DNA of 64,000 bases from JAVJSU01 sp040219275 (lineage in GTDB: Bacteria; Chloroflexota; Anaerolineae; Aggregatilineales; Phototrophicaceae): contig JAVJSU010000061.1 in the NCBI GenBank assembly GCA_040219275.1, forward strand, positions 124,001 to 188,000. The letters are read 5' to 3'. The notes beneath the pieces are model-generated. The model saw only the letters and a program-made list of their open reading frames with translations, ran no database searches and was not told the DNA's origin. Within the stretch, counting starts at the first letter, position 1. Each line of letters opens with the position of its first letter. Shown here one piece after another: positions 1-9,124 of the stretch. Position numbers and translations under genes: made by a program.

Positions 1-261
1 GCCGCGCTGGATAATGCCGATTTACGTGGCGCGAACCTGCAACATACCGTGCTTGATTATGCCAACCTGAATTTTTCCGATCTGCGGGGTGCGGATTTAA
101 CCCGTGCCAGCCTCAAAAATGCCACTTTTTCCGAAGCCCTCTTTGATGAGCGCAGTATTTTGCCCGATGGAAACGCATGGACACCGGAGACCGATTTGAC
201 CGTTTTCGGCGCACTTATCAGCCTGATGCGTACCGGGGTACCGTATCTAAACGCACATTGA
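1..261 (+). CDS. Pentapeptide-repeat protein, C-terminal fragment (5' end outside window)
   Basis: The reading frame is open from base 1 and ends at 261, so only the last 86 residues are present. They show consecutive A(D/N)LxG-type pentapeptides (ADLRG, ANLQH, SDLRG, ADLTR, ASLKN), which fold as a right-handed quadrilateral beta-helix. The tail ILPDGNAWTPETDL is the usual closing motif after such repeats in bacterial proteins. The family has no single function and no enzymatic residues are visible. The upstream part, which might carry another domain, is not in the window. Confidence 0.85.
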   Translation, partial: AALDNADLRGANLQHTVLDYANLNFSDLRGADLTRASLKNATFSEALFDERSILPDGNAWTPETDLTVFGALISLMRTGVPYLNAH

Positions 262-441
262 AACGATATACTTGGTAAGTAGGGAGTTGTTTGGAGATTA
301 TTTTTGAAGAAATTTCTCGCTCATTCTCTGTAGTGAAATCGTTTCCACAAACCCCCATTTCGTAGGGGGATGGCAAGCAGGTAGCTCCCGTAAAATAAAG
401 ACCATAAGGCAACGTTCCCTTAGATTGTGCAGGTAGTAGTG

Positions 442-2412
442 ATGGATATGCTCAAACAATCCCGCGAGCAGATGCGTGCGTTGAATAGCTTGCAAAAAGC
501 CGGACGCGTTATGTTACAGGAGAAGCCACTCGGCGAACTGCTCTATGAAATGGCGATTCTGACTCAAGATATGATTCAGGATGACGCTGATGAAGCCGAC
601 TCGTCGTTCAGCTATATTGCCCTGCTGGAAAATGACCGCCTGAACTTCAAAGCGGCTAGCCCGGCGCGGATGATGCCCATTTTGTTGGAGCGTATGGGCA
701 ATCTGAGTACGTCGCGGGGCGTGGTCGGCAAAGTCATGCGCGATCAAGCTCGCTACACCGTGCCGGATGTGAGCGAGGATGATTATTATATTCAGCTAGA
801 AGAGGGCGTAAAGGCACAGGTTGCCTTGCCCTTGATGATCCGTGATGAGATCGTCGGAGTCCTCTCGATAGAACACAATGAGCGCGATCCATTTTCGCCG
901 GAAATGCTGGAACATCTCGACGTACTGGCAGGGATGATCGCCGGCGCGATTGAAACCGCCCATCAACGCGCTATCCTCGAAGAAGAACGCCTGCGCCGCG
1001 AGAAAAAACTGAGCACACAGACGATTCGCTTTAAGCTGACCGGACTGACGCAACAATTAGAAAAAGAGAGCAAAGCCGCCTCACGCTCGCGCAAAATTCA
1101 ATCCATCACGCTATCCGTTATCAAAATATTCAGTGAATTTTCCAACTTAGCCGATGCTAGTCAGCCGTTGGAGAGCTTCTGGCAAACGCTCCGTCAGGTG
1201 TTGCCGGAGATTTGTAAAAGTGTTGGCGCGGAGGCAGGCGCGGTCTTGCATCAGATCAACAACAGCACCGCCTTTGAAATCCGCACGCAATTCCCGCCCA
1301 TGTACTCATCAGAAAACACATTCTACACCTTCAGCAATCCGTCATGGGACGAGATTATCAACGTTAGCGGGGGCTTGCAACACACCACCATTCAGAAATT
1401 TAACGCACAATTCAGCGCACGGATGCCGTTTCAGGATTGGGGCTTCGTGGATACTGAACAGACGGAAATCGTCCTGTTTCTGATTGACGGGCACACCGAA
1501 AATTCGCGGATTATCCTTATGCTGGCAAATCACAAATTACAACCGGATATGGAGAATGATCTGTGGTTTGAGGAGCAGATCGACATTTTCAGCCTCATCG
1601 CACTGCGCCTGCGCGAGATATACACCGCCACCCTGCAATCAGAGGCACAACTAAAGCACGAAAAAGACCGTCAGATGTTCATTCAGGATGTGATGCACCA
1701 GCTTGTCGGTCCGCTTGCCAGCTTGAAGGGCGATGCAGAAACCCTCCTGCATGATCTGATTCCGGCGGATGCCATCGAAGAACGGCGCGACACACTAAAG
1801 CGCATGGTGGAGCAAGCCAGCCTGTTTCAAGGGTATGCCATGAGCTTCTCGCTTGCCGCGCAGAACACATCCATTTTGAATATCTCCGAAAAGACCTTTA
1901 AAGTCTTCGATAGCGAGGCGCTCATCAACATTCTTGAACGCCACACGCATAGCTTCCGCGGGCAGGCGATTTACAATCAGATTGATGGACCGAAAGTGCT
2001 TAAAGACACCTTCGCCCATTTCCCTGAACTCTCCATCAATGAGGAGTATTTCGGCATTTTATTGCTCAATATGTATGATAACGCGGTGAAATATTCGTTA
2101 CAGGGGATGGACGCGCCGATTGAAGTTTCCGGGCGCACCAATAAATGGTCGGTGGAAATTCTGATTACCAATCACGGCGTAGAGATTCCCGCCCGCGATG
2201 TACAGCGCATCTTCGAGCGGTACGCCCGCACCGATTCCGCGCAGGAATTTCAGCCCGTCGGCACAGGGATTGGCTTGTATCTGTGCGATAAGATCATGAA
2301 ATTACACGGCGGATCAATCAGTGTGGAGCCGAGTAAGCCCAGCAAACGCATTGACGGCGCACATGAAATCACGTTCTTTCTGCGCTTGCCCATCGGCGGG
2401 GAACGCTATTAA
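442..2412 (+). CDS. GAF-domain sensor histidine kinase
   Basis: A cytoplasmic-looking two-component sensor kinase of 656 residues, without obvious membrane segments. Order: an N-terminal GAF domain (about 30-180), a charged coiled coil (about 180-215), a second weaker GAF-like region (about 220-400), a phosphoacceptor helix with DVMHQLVGPL (His419), and an HATPase domain with N-box LLNMYDNAVKYS (Asn547) and G-box GTGIGLYLCDKIMKLHGG. A GTG at 427 is possible, but the ATG at 442 has AGG eight bases upstream. No response regulator is adjacent, so its partner is elsewhere or upstream. The GAF ligand cannot be predicted. Confidence 0.9.
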   Translation: MDMLKQSREQMRALNSLQKAGRVMLQEKPLGELLYEMAILTQDMIQDDADEADSSFSYIALLENDRLNFKAASPARMMPILLERMGNLSTSRGVVGKVMRDQARYTVPDVSEDDYYIQLEEGVKAQVALPLMIRDEIVGVLSIEHNERDPFSPEMLEHLDVLAGMIAGAIETAHQRAILEEERLRREKKLSTQTIRFKLTGLTQQLEKESKAASRSRKIQSITLSVIKIFSEFSNLADASQPLESFWQTLRQVLPEICKSVGAEAGAVLHQINNSTAFEIRTQFPPMYSSENTFYTFSNPSWDEIINVSGGLQHTTIQKFNAQFSARMPFQDWGFVDTEQTEIVLFLIDGHTENSRIILMLANHKLQPDMENDLWFEEQIDIFSLIALRLREIYTATLQSEAQLKHEKDRQMFIQDVMHQLVGPLASLKGDAETLLHDLIPADAIEERRDTLKRMVEQASLFQGYAMSFSLAAQNTSILNISEKTFKVFDSEALINILERHTHSFRGQAIYNQIDGPKVLKDTFAHFPELSINEEYFGILLLNMYDNAVKYSLQGMDAPIEVSGRTNKWSVEILITNHGVEIPARDVQRIFERYARTDSAQEFQPVGTGIGLYLCDKIMKLHGGSISVEPSKPSKRIDGAHEITFFLRLPIGGERY

Positions 2413-2448
2413 TCTGAATTCTGTTTAAGGCGAACAGACGTGAAAAAG

Positions 2449-2500
2449 AGCTTTTAGCCGTTAGCTTTTAGTTTGAAAAACACCGCATATGCTAAAAGCT
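2449..2500. repeat. Inverted repeat downstream of the histidine kinase gene
   Basis: AGCTTTTAG occurs at 2449-2457 and 2463-2471 and its exact reverse complement CTAAAAGCT at 2492-2500. This allows alternative hairpins just after the kinase gene. There is no clean U-tract, so it may be a repeat remnant rather than a terminator. It abuts the larger palindromic cluster that follows. Confidence 0.6.
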
Positions 2501-2507
2501 AAGAGCT

Positions 2508-2699
2508 GCTCAGTTGCAAGGTTATAAAGTCGCTCGTGAAAACCTCATTGGGCTGAAACCCCAATGCTAAAATGATTTTCAAAACCCCACTGAAGTGGGC
2601 TGTTTTCACAAATATACGGGAAGAATAGCCTGCTTCAGCAGGGTTTTACACCAATGTAGCCAATGGGTTTCAGCCATTGGCGGCACTTTGCAACAGAGC
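2508..2699. repeat. REPIN-like composite palindromic element
   Basis: This intergenic stretch holds four perfect short hairpins in mirror order. They are CATTGGG/CCCAATG (2546-2566, loop CTGAAAC), CCCACT/AGTGGG (2586-2599), CCTGCT/AGCAGG (2629-2642) and CCAATGG/CCATTGG (2660-2680, loop GTTTCAG). The loop of the last is the reverse complement of the first. GTGAAAAC (2536-2543) pairs with GTTTTCAC (2602-2609) around the first two hairpins. An outer 12-base pair (2508-2519 with 2688-2699, one mismatch) encloses everything. This is the architecture of two REP units in inverted orientation. No coding potential is seen. Confidence 0.7.
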
Positions 2700-2704
2700 A
2701 ACTT

Positions 2705-3145
2705 TCACCTTTTACTATCTATCACTGAGTGGATTCTACACACTCCGTCTTCGCACGCGGCATCTTCGCGTTCCATTTGCTCAAGATCAACGCCTAACAT
2801 CCGGTTGATCGCATAACGATTATTTGCGATAAAGCGATACAACTTTGGACCGAGCCAATTGCTCACACCCGGCAGGTGCATCAACACCCAGAACGGTACG
2901 CCCATCGGTACAGCACGGAGCATCCGACGCGTTCCTGCAAATCCGGCGAACATCCGCCCGTTATCATCAAACACATGAATTTCACCCATCGCTTTGTCAT
3001 GCTTCAGCGTGGGGAAACGGCTTTCAATTTCTGCGCGATTGTGCAAATCCATAAATTCTACACGGTTAAACCAATCGAGCGCATTCACCACCCGTCGCGT
3101 CGTATTACAAATCACACAATGTCCATCAAATACAGCAGTTATCAT
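2705..3145 (-). CDS. DCC-family thiol-disulfide oxidoreductase-like protein (DUF393)
   Basis: About 146 residues. The N-terminus reads MITAVFDGHCVICN, the DGxCxxC signature of the DUF393/YuxK family, proposed to be thioredoxin-like oxidoreductases. The middle part fits the family (FMDLHNRAEIESRFP, then a GxxGxRxxLRAVP-like segment). An upstream TTG at 3169 would add eight residues, but the ATG at 3145 is preferred because it falls where the family normally begins. The gene is isolated, flanked by the palindromic cluster on its 3' side. The redox substrate is unknown. Confidence 0.8.
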   Translation of the reverse strand: MITAVFDGHCVICNTTRRVVNALDWFNRVEFMDLHNRAEIESRFPTLKHDKAMGEIHVFDDNGRMFAGFAGTRRMLRAVPMGVPFWVLMHLPGVSNWLGPKLYRFIANNRYAINRMLGVDLEQMEREDAACEDGVCRIHSVIDSKR

Positions 3146-3311
3146 TTCTTTATCCAAATACTCTATCAACTCATTAAAAGTGTATCATCATATTAGAAGA
3201 AACAGATATGTATGACCTGAGTTTTAGTTAAAAACGCTACCTCATAATCGGTTAGGGGTTATAATAAATTTGAAATTCGTTATAAATACACATCAAATAA
3301 GGATATTGCGC

Positions 3312-4127
3312 GTGAGCGAAGAAACCAACGCGATAGTAAACGAGAACGATAGTCCGATTGAAGAATTTGAAGACGAAGGTGGGCGTGGTTGCGGCTGTGG
3401 ATGGGGTATCGTCGCAGGCGCGGGGTGCCTCGCCATTCCTATGCTAATCATCGCCCTCGCGTTATTTACAGGTGTGGCGACATTTACCGGAATCATTGAT
3501 TCCTTTGGCAACATCTTCCGTGACGAACCCCGTCAGGCAGTGGTAGAAACCACCCGCACCATCGTGACCAGCGTACAATCTACCTCGCGCCTGACGACTA
3601 CACAAGCGGGTTTTGTGCGGAGTAACGTACGCGTCAGTACCCGTGACGGCTTTCAAAATACGTGCGGTGCGTCTGCCAGCCATAATGTCGAAGGGCGCAT
3701 AGAAGCGGGGATTGATCTCAGCCTCGTCACGGAAAACGACATCACCTATGACACATTGACCGAAACCTATACGATCACTTTGCCACCTGCACAATTAACC
3801 AATTGCAGTATCCCGACCATCGAGCAATATAACCGCTCGTTTACGGTCTGCAATATTGATTGGGATGATTTGCGTCAGATCGCCCAATACGAAGCCTTAA
3901 CTGGATTCCGCGATGATGCGCTAGAAAGTGATTTACTGACACGCTCCCGTGCAGATGCCCAAAATGCGCTCAATAACCTGCTCAGTCCGATTGTGCGTGG
4001 TGGTAACATTGAAATCGTTATTCGGGATTACGCACCCGGAGAACAACAATTACTCGACTCATCTTGTGTGCCAGATTTACCTATCGGCTGGACGTATGAC
4101 GAGAGTACAAGCTCATATTCGAATTAG
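3312..4127 (+). CDS. DUF4230-type membrane-anchored protein
   Basis: 271 residues. A short acidic cytoplasmic N-terminus with a Gly/Cys-rich patch (GRGCGCGWG) leads into one membrane segment (about 30-58). An external domain follows, resembling DUF4230 proteins: a strand-rich part with VEGRIEAGIDLSLV, then a helical C-terminal part. Function of the family is unknown. The GTG at 3312 is chosen because AAGGA lies eight bases upstream; the longer reading from 3270 has no ribosome-binding site. Its 3' end overlaps the convergent NUDIX gene by four bases. Confidence 0.7.
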   Translation: MSEETNAIVNENDSPIEEFEDEGGRGCGCGWGIVAGAGCLAIPMLIIALALFTGVATFTGIIDSFGNIFRDEPRQAVVETTRTIVTSVQSTSRLTTTQAGFVRSNVRVSTRDGFQNTCGASASHNVEGRIEAGIDLSLVTENDITYDTLTETYTITLPPAQLTNCSIPTIEQYNRSFTVCNIDWDDLRQIAQYEALTGFRDDALESDLLTRSRADAQNALNNLLSPIVRGGNIEIVIRDYAPGEQQLLDSSCVPDLPIGWTYDESTSSYSN

Positions 4128-4639
4128 GGCGTGTTTTGCGATTGTTTGAGGATAAAACTACGTGTCATATACAGGGCGGCGATTGTTGTTGAATCGACTA
4201 ACCGCCCCTGTTGAATCAATGTTTCAAAATCATTCAGTGGATAGTGGAACGTTCCGATCACCTCGTATTCGTCACCTTCCAGCTTGGACGGTCCAAGTTC
4301 ACGTGCGAGGAAGATGTGAATGGTTGCTTCAAGATATTTCGTCCACGGATGAAGTACCCCTAGAAAATTCAAGTGTATGGCTTTATAACCAAGTTCCTCT
4401 TGCATTTCTCGATTGGCGGCAGTTTCCGCTGATTCCCCCTGATCTATGCCTCCAGCGGGCAAAGTGAGGATACGTTCACCAACAGCAGGCGCATGTTCCA
4501 CAATGAATAACACGTCACCTTGCGCGTTGATGGGCACACACATTGCGCCACTTCTCGTCTGAATATAATGGATGCCTTTGGGATCTTTGTAGATGCGAAA
4601 GTAACCAATTTCATGTTGCAAGATCGAATCAGCTGGCAT
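4124..4639 (-). CDS. NUDIX hydrolase, ADP-ribose pyrophosphatase-like
   Basis: 171 residues. It contains a complete NUDIX box starting GGIDQGESAETAANREMQEE and ending LGY, which fits Gx5Ex7REUxEExGU and binds the catalytic divalent metals. The flanking sequence (IHYIQTRSGAMCVPINAQG before it, LHPWTKYLEATIHIFLARE after it) is typical of ADP-ribose or sugar-nucleotide pyrophosphatases, but the substrate is an inference. The ATG at 4639 lies eight bases after the stop of the sugar transferase gene, so the two are probably co-transcribed. A longer reading from 4723 would overlap that gene and is rejected. Confidence 0.88.
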   Translation of the reverse strand: MPADSILQHEIGYFRIYKDPKGIHYIQTRSGAMCVPINAQGDVLFIVEHAPAVGERILTLPAGGIDQGESAETAANREMQEELGYKAIHLNFLGVLHPWTKYLEATIHIFLARELGPSKLEGDEYEVIGTFHYPLNDFETLIQQGRLVDSTTIAALYMTRSFILKQSQNTP

Positions 4640-4647
4640 GGCAGAAT

Positions 4648-6156
4648 CTAATATGCCCCATGACGGAGCAACACACGCGGTAAAGTCATCAACAAAATCT
4701 GCAAATCGAGATTGATTGACCAATTTTCAATGTAATAAATATCGAGCAGAACCATCTCTTCAAACGGTACATCACTCCGCCCATTGACCTGCCACAATCC
4801 CGTGATACCGGGCATAATTTGCAGGCGTTGCATATGCCACGGTTCATAAAGTTCGACTTCATCCGGCGTGGGTGGGCGCGGACCAACAATACTCATGTGA
4901 CCAAGCACCACATTGATAAGATTCGGCAATTCATCAAGGCTTGTACGCCGGAGCAACCGTCCTACACGTGTGATGCGCGGATCATCCGGAATTTTCGGGT
5001 GGCGCGGGTCAAGTTGATGATCCTGTACTAGCTTTTGCTGATATTTATCAGCATCGGGGATCATACTGCGGAATTTAATCATGTCGAATTCACGCCCATC
5101 CTGCCCGACGCGCCGTTGTTTATAGAGCACACTCCCTGAACCTTCGATGAAAATTGCCAGCGCGACCAACAGGAAAATTGGCACCAAAATAGGTGACCCT
5201 AACACGATCAAACCAATGTCAATCATGCGCTTAATAACACGGTTGCTCCGCTGAAATTCAACTTTCCCACTTACGCCTAAAAGTGGCACACCATTCAGAT
5301 TTTCGACCTGCACCTGTTTCATATTCAGTTGAAATAAATCCGGAACAACGCGTACATCCGCGCCTACATTACGTGCCTGCCACACCAGATCAACAATACG
5401 CTCATGCTGTGACCAATCCAGCGCGATCACTACCAGATTGACGTTATAAGCGTGAATAATCTCTGATAATTTTTCTGGCTCACCCAACGCCAGCACACGC
5501 CCTAAATCTGCATGAGCACGGGACGGGTTATCATCCAGAAAGCCAACCGGCGCGTAGCCTAATTCTTTACGAGCGATCATCACCCGCAATACGGACTGCC
5601 CGACATCGCCAATACCAACGAGCAACACCCGCTGAACGCCAATGCCCTTAGAGCGCAAATACGCCCGCCATGAACGCTGACCAATGCGCGTCATCACCAG
5701 CAAAATCACCGTGAAACCCGCCGCATAGACCAGCATCAAACGACTGAATACTTTCGGTTGTAAAAAGAAGCTAACCGCCGTCAGGATCACCGTCGCGTTC
5801 GTCACGCCATTGATGATGATATAGACTTCTTCCATCAAAGCCCGCCCGCGCACGAGCTTATAGAGTTTATTGCCACGATAATTGATATATACCCAGACAG
5901 CGAAGAAGAATGCGTACCCGATATACGGCTCAAATGGAGCATTATTTTGCTCTAATATTGGACGCAATATTTGCAATTCATAACGCACATAATATGCCAG
6001 CAAAAAAGCCACTAACACAAGCACAATGTCCAGAACTGGCATCAACCAGCGCGGTTCACCGGTTTGCAATTCGGCAATCTCACCAGTTTCCTGTGTTGAT
6101 TTGACCGGTGCCGCTTTTTTAGATTGGGGTTTTCTGGTTGTTACAAAATCGTCCAA
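4648..6156 (-). CDS. Polyprenyl-phosphate sugar-1-phosphate transferase (exopolysaccharide priming enzyme)
   Basis: 502 residues, matching the WbaP/CpsE-like family that loads the first sugar phosphate onto undecaprenyl phosphate at the inner membrane face. It has about four N-terminal membrane segments (about 35-180), a central nucleotide-binding-like domain with VLLVGIGDVGQSVL, another membrane helix near 310-340, and the catalytic bacterial sugar transferase domain. Catalytic-domain motifs include YKQRRVGQDGREFDMIKFRS, RRTSLDELPNLINV, VGPRPP and GLWQVNGRSD. The start is a TTG with a weak AGG upstream. It lies in a run with a glycosyltransferase and a GNAT gene, which suggests surface polysaccharide synthesis. 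Confidence 0.93.
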   Translation of the reverse strand: MDDFVTTRKPQSKKAAPVKSTQETGEIAELQTGEPRWLMPVLDIVLVLVAFLLAYYVRYELQILRPILEQNNAPFEPYIGYAFFFAVWVYINYRGNKLYKLVRGRALMEEVYIIINGVTNATVILTAVSFFLQPKVFSRLMLVYAAGFTVILLVMTRIGQRSWRAYLRSKGIGVQRVLLVGIGDVGQSVLRVMIARKELGYAPVGFLDDNPSRAHADLGRVLALGEPEKLSEIIHAYNVNLVVIALDWSQHERIVDLVWQARNVGADVRVVPDLFQLNMKQVQVENLNGVPLLGVSGKVEFQRSNRVIKRMIDIGLIVLGSPILVPIFLLVALAIFIEGSGSVLYKQRRVGQDGREFDMIKFRSMIPDADKYQQKLVQDHQLDPRHPKIPDDPRITRVGRLLRRTSLDELPNLINVVLGHMSIVGPRPPTPDEVELYEPWHMQRLQIMPGITGLWQVNGRSDVPFEEMVLLDIYYIENWSINLDLQILLMTLPRVLLRHGAY

Positions 6157-6205
6157 AGCCGTATGCCTGAATGTCGTTTGAAAGTAACTTATCAGCTTGC
6201 GGGAT

Positions 6206-6706
6206 TTACCCTGCTATAAAACCAAAATGAATTTTGTTTTGAATCGTTTTCGATTCAAATTTACCTGATTTAGCGTGCGCGGCAATGGTTCTTTGCCAGA
6301 AAGCGATGGCAGGTAGATTACTTGTGTATGCCATCAGCGACCACATCCCCGGATAGCGCGACCAGCATTGTTGTGCGACTATTTCGCCGATACCCGTGCG
6401 CCTATAGCAGTTCATCACAAAAAATTCCGCAATACTATTTACTCGACGATTAAAGACCTCATCATCAATGTCTAAGCGAAGCATAACAAACCCCGCAAGG
6501 TTTTCATTATAGCGGATCAAAAACAGTTTACGATTGTCCTCTATCCAATAATCATCAAAGTATGGATAGTCAAATACGCCCTGTGCGTTGATCTCCTCAC
6601 CACTGTAGACGCTGAGATCGTATTGATACAACTGAAATACACGATACATCATCGCTTTATCATCAATGGGCACCGTATCAAGGCGAATCTCGCTGTGATG
6701 TGTCAC
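6206..6706 (-). CDS. GNAT-family N-acetyltransferase
   Basis: 166 residues with a GNAT fold signature: a beta4-type stretch (NSIAEFFVMNCYRRTGIGE) followed by the acetyl-CoA pyrophosphate loop RRTGIG, then AFWQRTI near the C-terminus. It transfers an acyl group from acyl-CoA to an unknown amine. Its ATG overlaps the stop of the upstream glycosyltransferase gene by four bases (ATGA), indicating translational coupling. By context it may modify an amino sugar or an unrelated substrate; the sequence does not decide this. Confidence 0.83.
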   Translation of the reverse strand: MTHHSEIRLDTVPIDDKAMMYRVFQLYQYDLSVYSGEEINAQGVFDYPYFDDYWIEDNRKLFLIRYNENLAGFVMLRLDIDDEVFNRRVNSIAEFFVMNCYRRTGIGEIVAQQCWSRYPGMWSLMAYTSNLPAIAFWQRTIAAHAKSGKFESKTIQNKIHFGFIAG

Positions 6707-7842
6707 GCTGATGTGTCTCCCGTCATCGCTAATGCCTGCTCATAGCTCCGAATCGTCGCTTCAGCCGTATAACGCCAACTATATCGTTTTGCTTCGATAA
6801 AGCCCTGTACACGCGCTGATTCCCGCCAGTCTGCATCGTTTTTCGCCTTTATGAGGGCATCTGTCCACGCCTCAACGTCATGAGGAGGTAAACACAGTCC
6901 GGCGCTTCCGGCAACTTCCGGCAACGACGACGCATCGGAGACAATCACCGGTGTACCACACGCCATCGCCTCCAGTACGGGCAAACCAAAGCCCTCGAAC
7001 ACCGACGGCATGATGAAAACCTCGGCGCTATTGTACCAGAGCGCCAACTCTTCGGCAGGGACAAATCCCATAAAGTGAACCGAATCTTGAAGTTGATACC
7101 GCTCCACCCGCTCAAAAATCGCCTCATAAAGCCAGCCCTTCCCCCCTGCCAGAATCAACGGCAATCGCTCATCCTCAGGCAAACGGGCATACGCATCCAA
7201 CAAAGTCGTTAAATTTTTGCGTGGTTCAAGTGTCCCAAGAAACAACCAGAATCGCTCCGGTAAGCCCTTTTCTTGCCGGAAACGCGCAATTTCAGCCTCA
7301 GGTAAGGGTCGATGTTGGGCTTCGTCATAGCCACAGGCGGCAACGTCGATTTTTTCTGCTGGAAGCCCTAGAGAATTATGCAAATCCCCCGCCGTGCTTT
7401 CTGAAATGGCGATCACCCGCTTTGCACGCCGACAACTGAGCGCAGTAAACAAACGCAAATATAAACGGCGTGCGGTGGTCAGTACCTGCGGATGATGAAT
7501 AAAACTCAGGTCATACACCGTGACTACCGAGGGACGGTTGAGTATCAACGGCGACACAAACGCCATCGCATGGTAGAGATCAAACGTATTAAGTGAAAAT
7601 GGCTGAATCCCCTGCTCCCACACAATCCGCCGGAGTGGGCGCTCGGTGGAGAAACCCGCCTGTTGCATCGTGATGCCATCAAAACGAAGCTGATTTCCGC
7701 CACCTACCATCGCCGTAATCTCCCAATCATCCGGCGCGGCGGCGTGTAAATGTGCCAGCGTATTGTAAATATAGCCATGTATACCGGCTGTTCGATACCC
7801 TAGATTACTAGATAGCAGATGTGCGTTAATTCCAATTTTCAT
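6703..7842 (-). CDS. Glycosyltransferase, GT4 family
   Basis: 379 residues from the ATG at 7842. It begins MKIGINAHLLSS and has the two-Rossmann (GT-B) plan: an N-terminal acceptor domain with GIHGYIYNTLAHL and a C-terminal nucleotide-sugar domain with LFLGTLEPRKNL. The EX7E-type donor motif is PSVFEGFGLPVLEAMACGTP. It is a retaining transferase probably acting in polysaccharide assembly with the downstream sugar transferase. No Shine-Dalgarno is visible, but TATAAT (complement of 7849-7854) ends six bases before the ATG, so a leaderless transcript is possible. A longer reading from 7926 is less likely. Confidence 0.92.
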   Translation of the reverse strand: MKIGINAHLLSSNLGYRTAGIHGYIYNTLAHLHAAAPDDWEITAMVGGGNQLRFDGITMQQAGFSTERPLRRIVWEQGIQPFSLNTFDLYHAMAFVSPLILNRPSVVTVYDLSFIHHPQVLTTARRLYLRLFTALSCRRAKRVIAISESTAGDLHNSLGLPAEKIDVAACGYDEAQHRPLPEAEIARFRQEKGLPERFWLFLGTLEPRKNLTTLLDAYARLPEDERLPLILAGGKGWLYEAIFERVERYQLQDSVHFMGFVPAEELALWYNSAEVFIMPSVFEGFGLPVLEAMACGTPVIVSDASSLPEVAGSAGLCLPPHDVEAWTDALIKAKNDADWRESARVQGFIEAKRYSWRYTAEATIRSYEQALAMTGDTSA

Positions 7843-8014
7843 GGCGACATTATAGCCTTTTTTCAGCAGGCACAGTATAAAAGCAATTGTTTTGTAGGTA
7901 TCAAGGCAAAAATATTGCATACTCATGGTAGGATAAATTCAATACGACATCCATACAATATTTCATTTTCTCATTACAGAGTTCATGCGAAGTTTTTTAG
8001 GAAGGGGCGTTGGG

Positions 8015-9052
8015 ATGCGCGAAAATATCACCAGCGAAAATGCACATTATCTGAATGTGCTTTCAGAAGTTAGGACCGGTTGGATTTCTCATCTTGAATG
8101 GGCGGCAGACGGCTTCACAGTAGGTATTGCCGGAGCAGAGGGCGTGCAGGTCTACTCCGGCAAATTTGGTGGCACACCGACACACACCATTGGCGGACAT
8201 AGCGGACACGTAAAAGGGGTCGCCTTTACCCCATATGCGTGGGATGTATCACGTCAACTTATGGCATCCTGTGGATCGGATACCACCATTAAATTATGGG
8301 ATATTAGCAATTTGAAGGATTCCATTCAGGAAATCGGCACGCTAACGAGCCATCAGGATTCCGTTGATGCCCTTACCTTTGCACTTGATCCAGAAGGTCG
8401 GTTGATCCTTGCGGCGTGTGGTGCAGATGGCAAAATCATCCTGCACGATGTGGATACACAAACCATCATCGCTACCTTGACAGGGCATCAAGCCGAAGTG
8501 ACAAGTGCCGTTTTTGCGCTCAAAAATCACGTCATCATTTCCGGCAGTCGGGATAAAAGTGTGCGCCTGTGGGATACACGCGGGGAAACCGAAGGCACAA
8601 TCATCGGTGAGCATGACGATTGGGTGCGCGATGTGTGCGCCAGCCCAACCGGAACGATGGTCGCGTCTGCCAGTAAGGATATGACCGTACGACTGTGGGA
8701 TCCGCACTCAGGCGAAATGTACGCGCTGATACAGGCCCATGCTGACGGTGCAGATTGTGTGCGCTTTAGTCCCGATGGCGATTTGCTCGCTACCGGTGGA
8801 CGCGACAACGTGGTGCGCCTGTGGGATGTCAACACGATTTTACGCAAGCGCAAACTAACTACCAGTGATGCCGTTGCCACACTAAACGCACATGATAAGC
8901 CCGTGCTGACCATCGGATTCAACGGCACAGGAACATTACTGGCTTCCGGCAGTGGGGATAATAGCGTTAAATTGTGGAGTGTAAATCGCACCACACAGTT
9001 GGGTGAAACACCACCACGCGAAACCCAAACCGCCATTCTCGACAGCGAATAA
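8015..9052 (+). CDS. WD40-repeat protein
   Basis: 345 residues made almost entirely of WD40 repeats, about seven, enough for one beta-propeller. Clear repeat ends include TTIKLWDI, KSVRLWDT, MTVRLWDP, NVVRLWDV and NSVKLWSV, each preceded by a GSxD, ASKD or GGRD turn. There is no signal peptide, so it is probably a cytoplasmic scaffold or binding protein. The ATG at 8015 follows AGGAAGGGG (7999-8007) at seven bases; the longer reading from 7985 has no such site. Nothing in the neighbourhood shows its partner. Confidence 0.93.
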   Translation: MRENITSENAHYLNVLSEVRTGWISHLEWAADGFTVGIAGAEGVQVYSGKFGGTPTHTIGGHSGHVKGVAFTPYAWDVSRQLMASCGSDTTIKLWDISNLKDSIQEIGTLTSHQDSVDALTFALDPEGRLILAACGADGKIILHDVDTQTIIATLTGHQAEVTSAVFALKNHVIISGSRDKSVRLWDTRGETEGTIIGEHDDWVRDVCASPTGTMVASASKDMTVRLWDPHSGEMYALIQAHADGADCVRFSPDGDLLATGGRDNVVRLWDVNTILRKRKLTTSDAVATLNAHDKPVLTIGFNGTGTLLASGSGDNSVKLWSVNRTTQLGETPPRETQTAILDSE

Positions 9053-9078
9053 AATTCACGGTAAATAGCATTATTGTC

Positions 9079-9101
9079 GGGGCGAACAGCGAGTTCGCCC
9101 C
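9079..9101. repeat. Perfect hairpin between convergent genes
   Basis: GGGGCGAAC (9079-9087) and GTTCGCCCC (9093-9101) form a perfect nine-pair stem with loop AGCGA. It sits between the ends of the convergent WD40 and MauG-fusion genes and could end transcription from both sides, although no U-tract follows. It may also be a dispersed palindromic repeat. Confidence 0.55.
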
Positions 9102-9124
9102 TGAAGTTCAATCCCTCCACGCCA

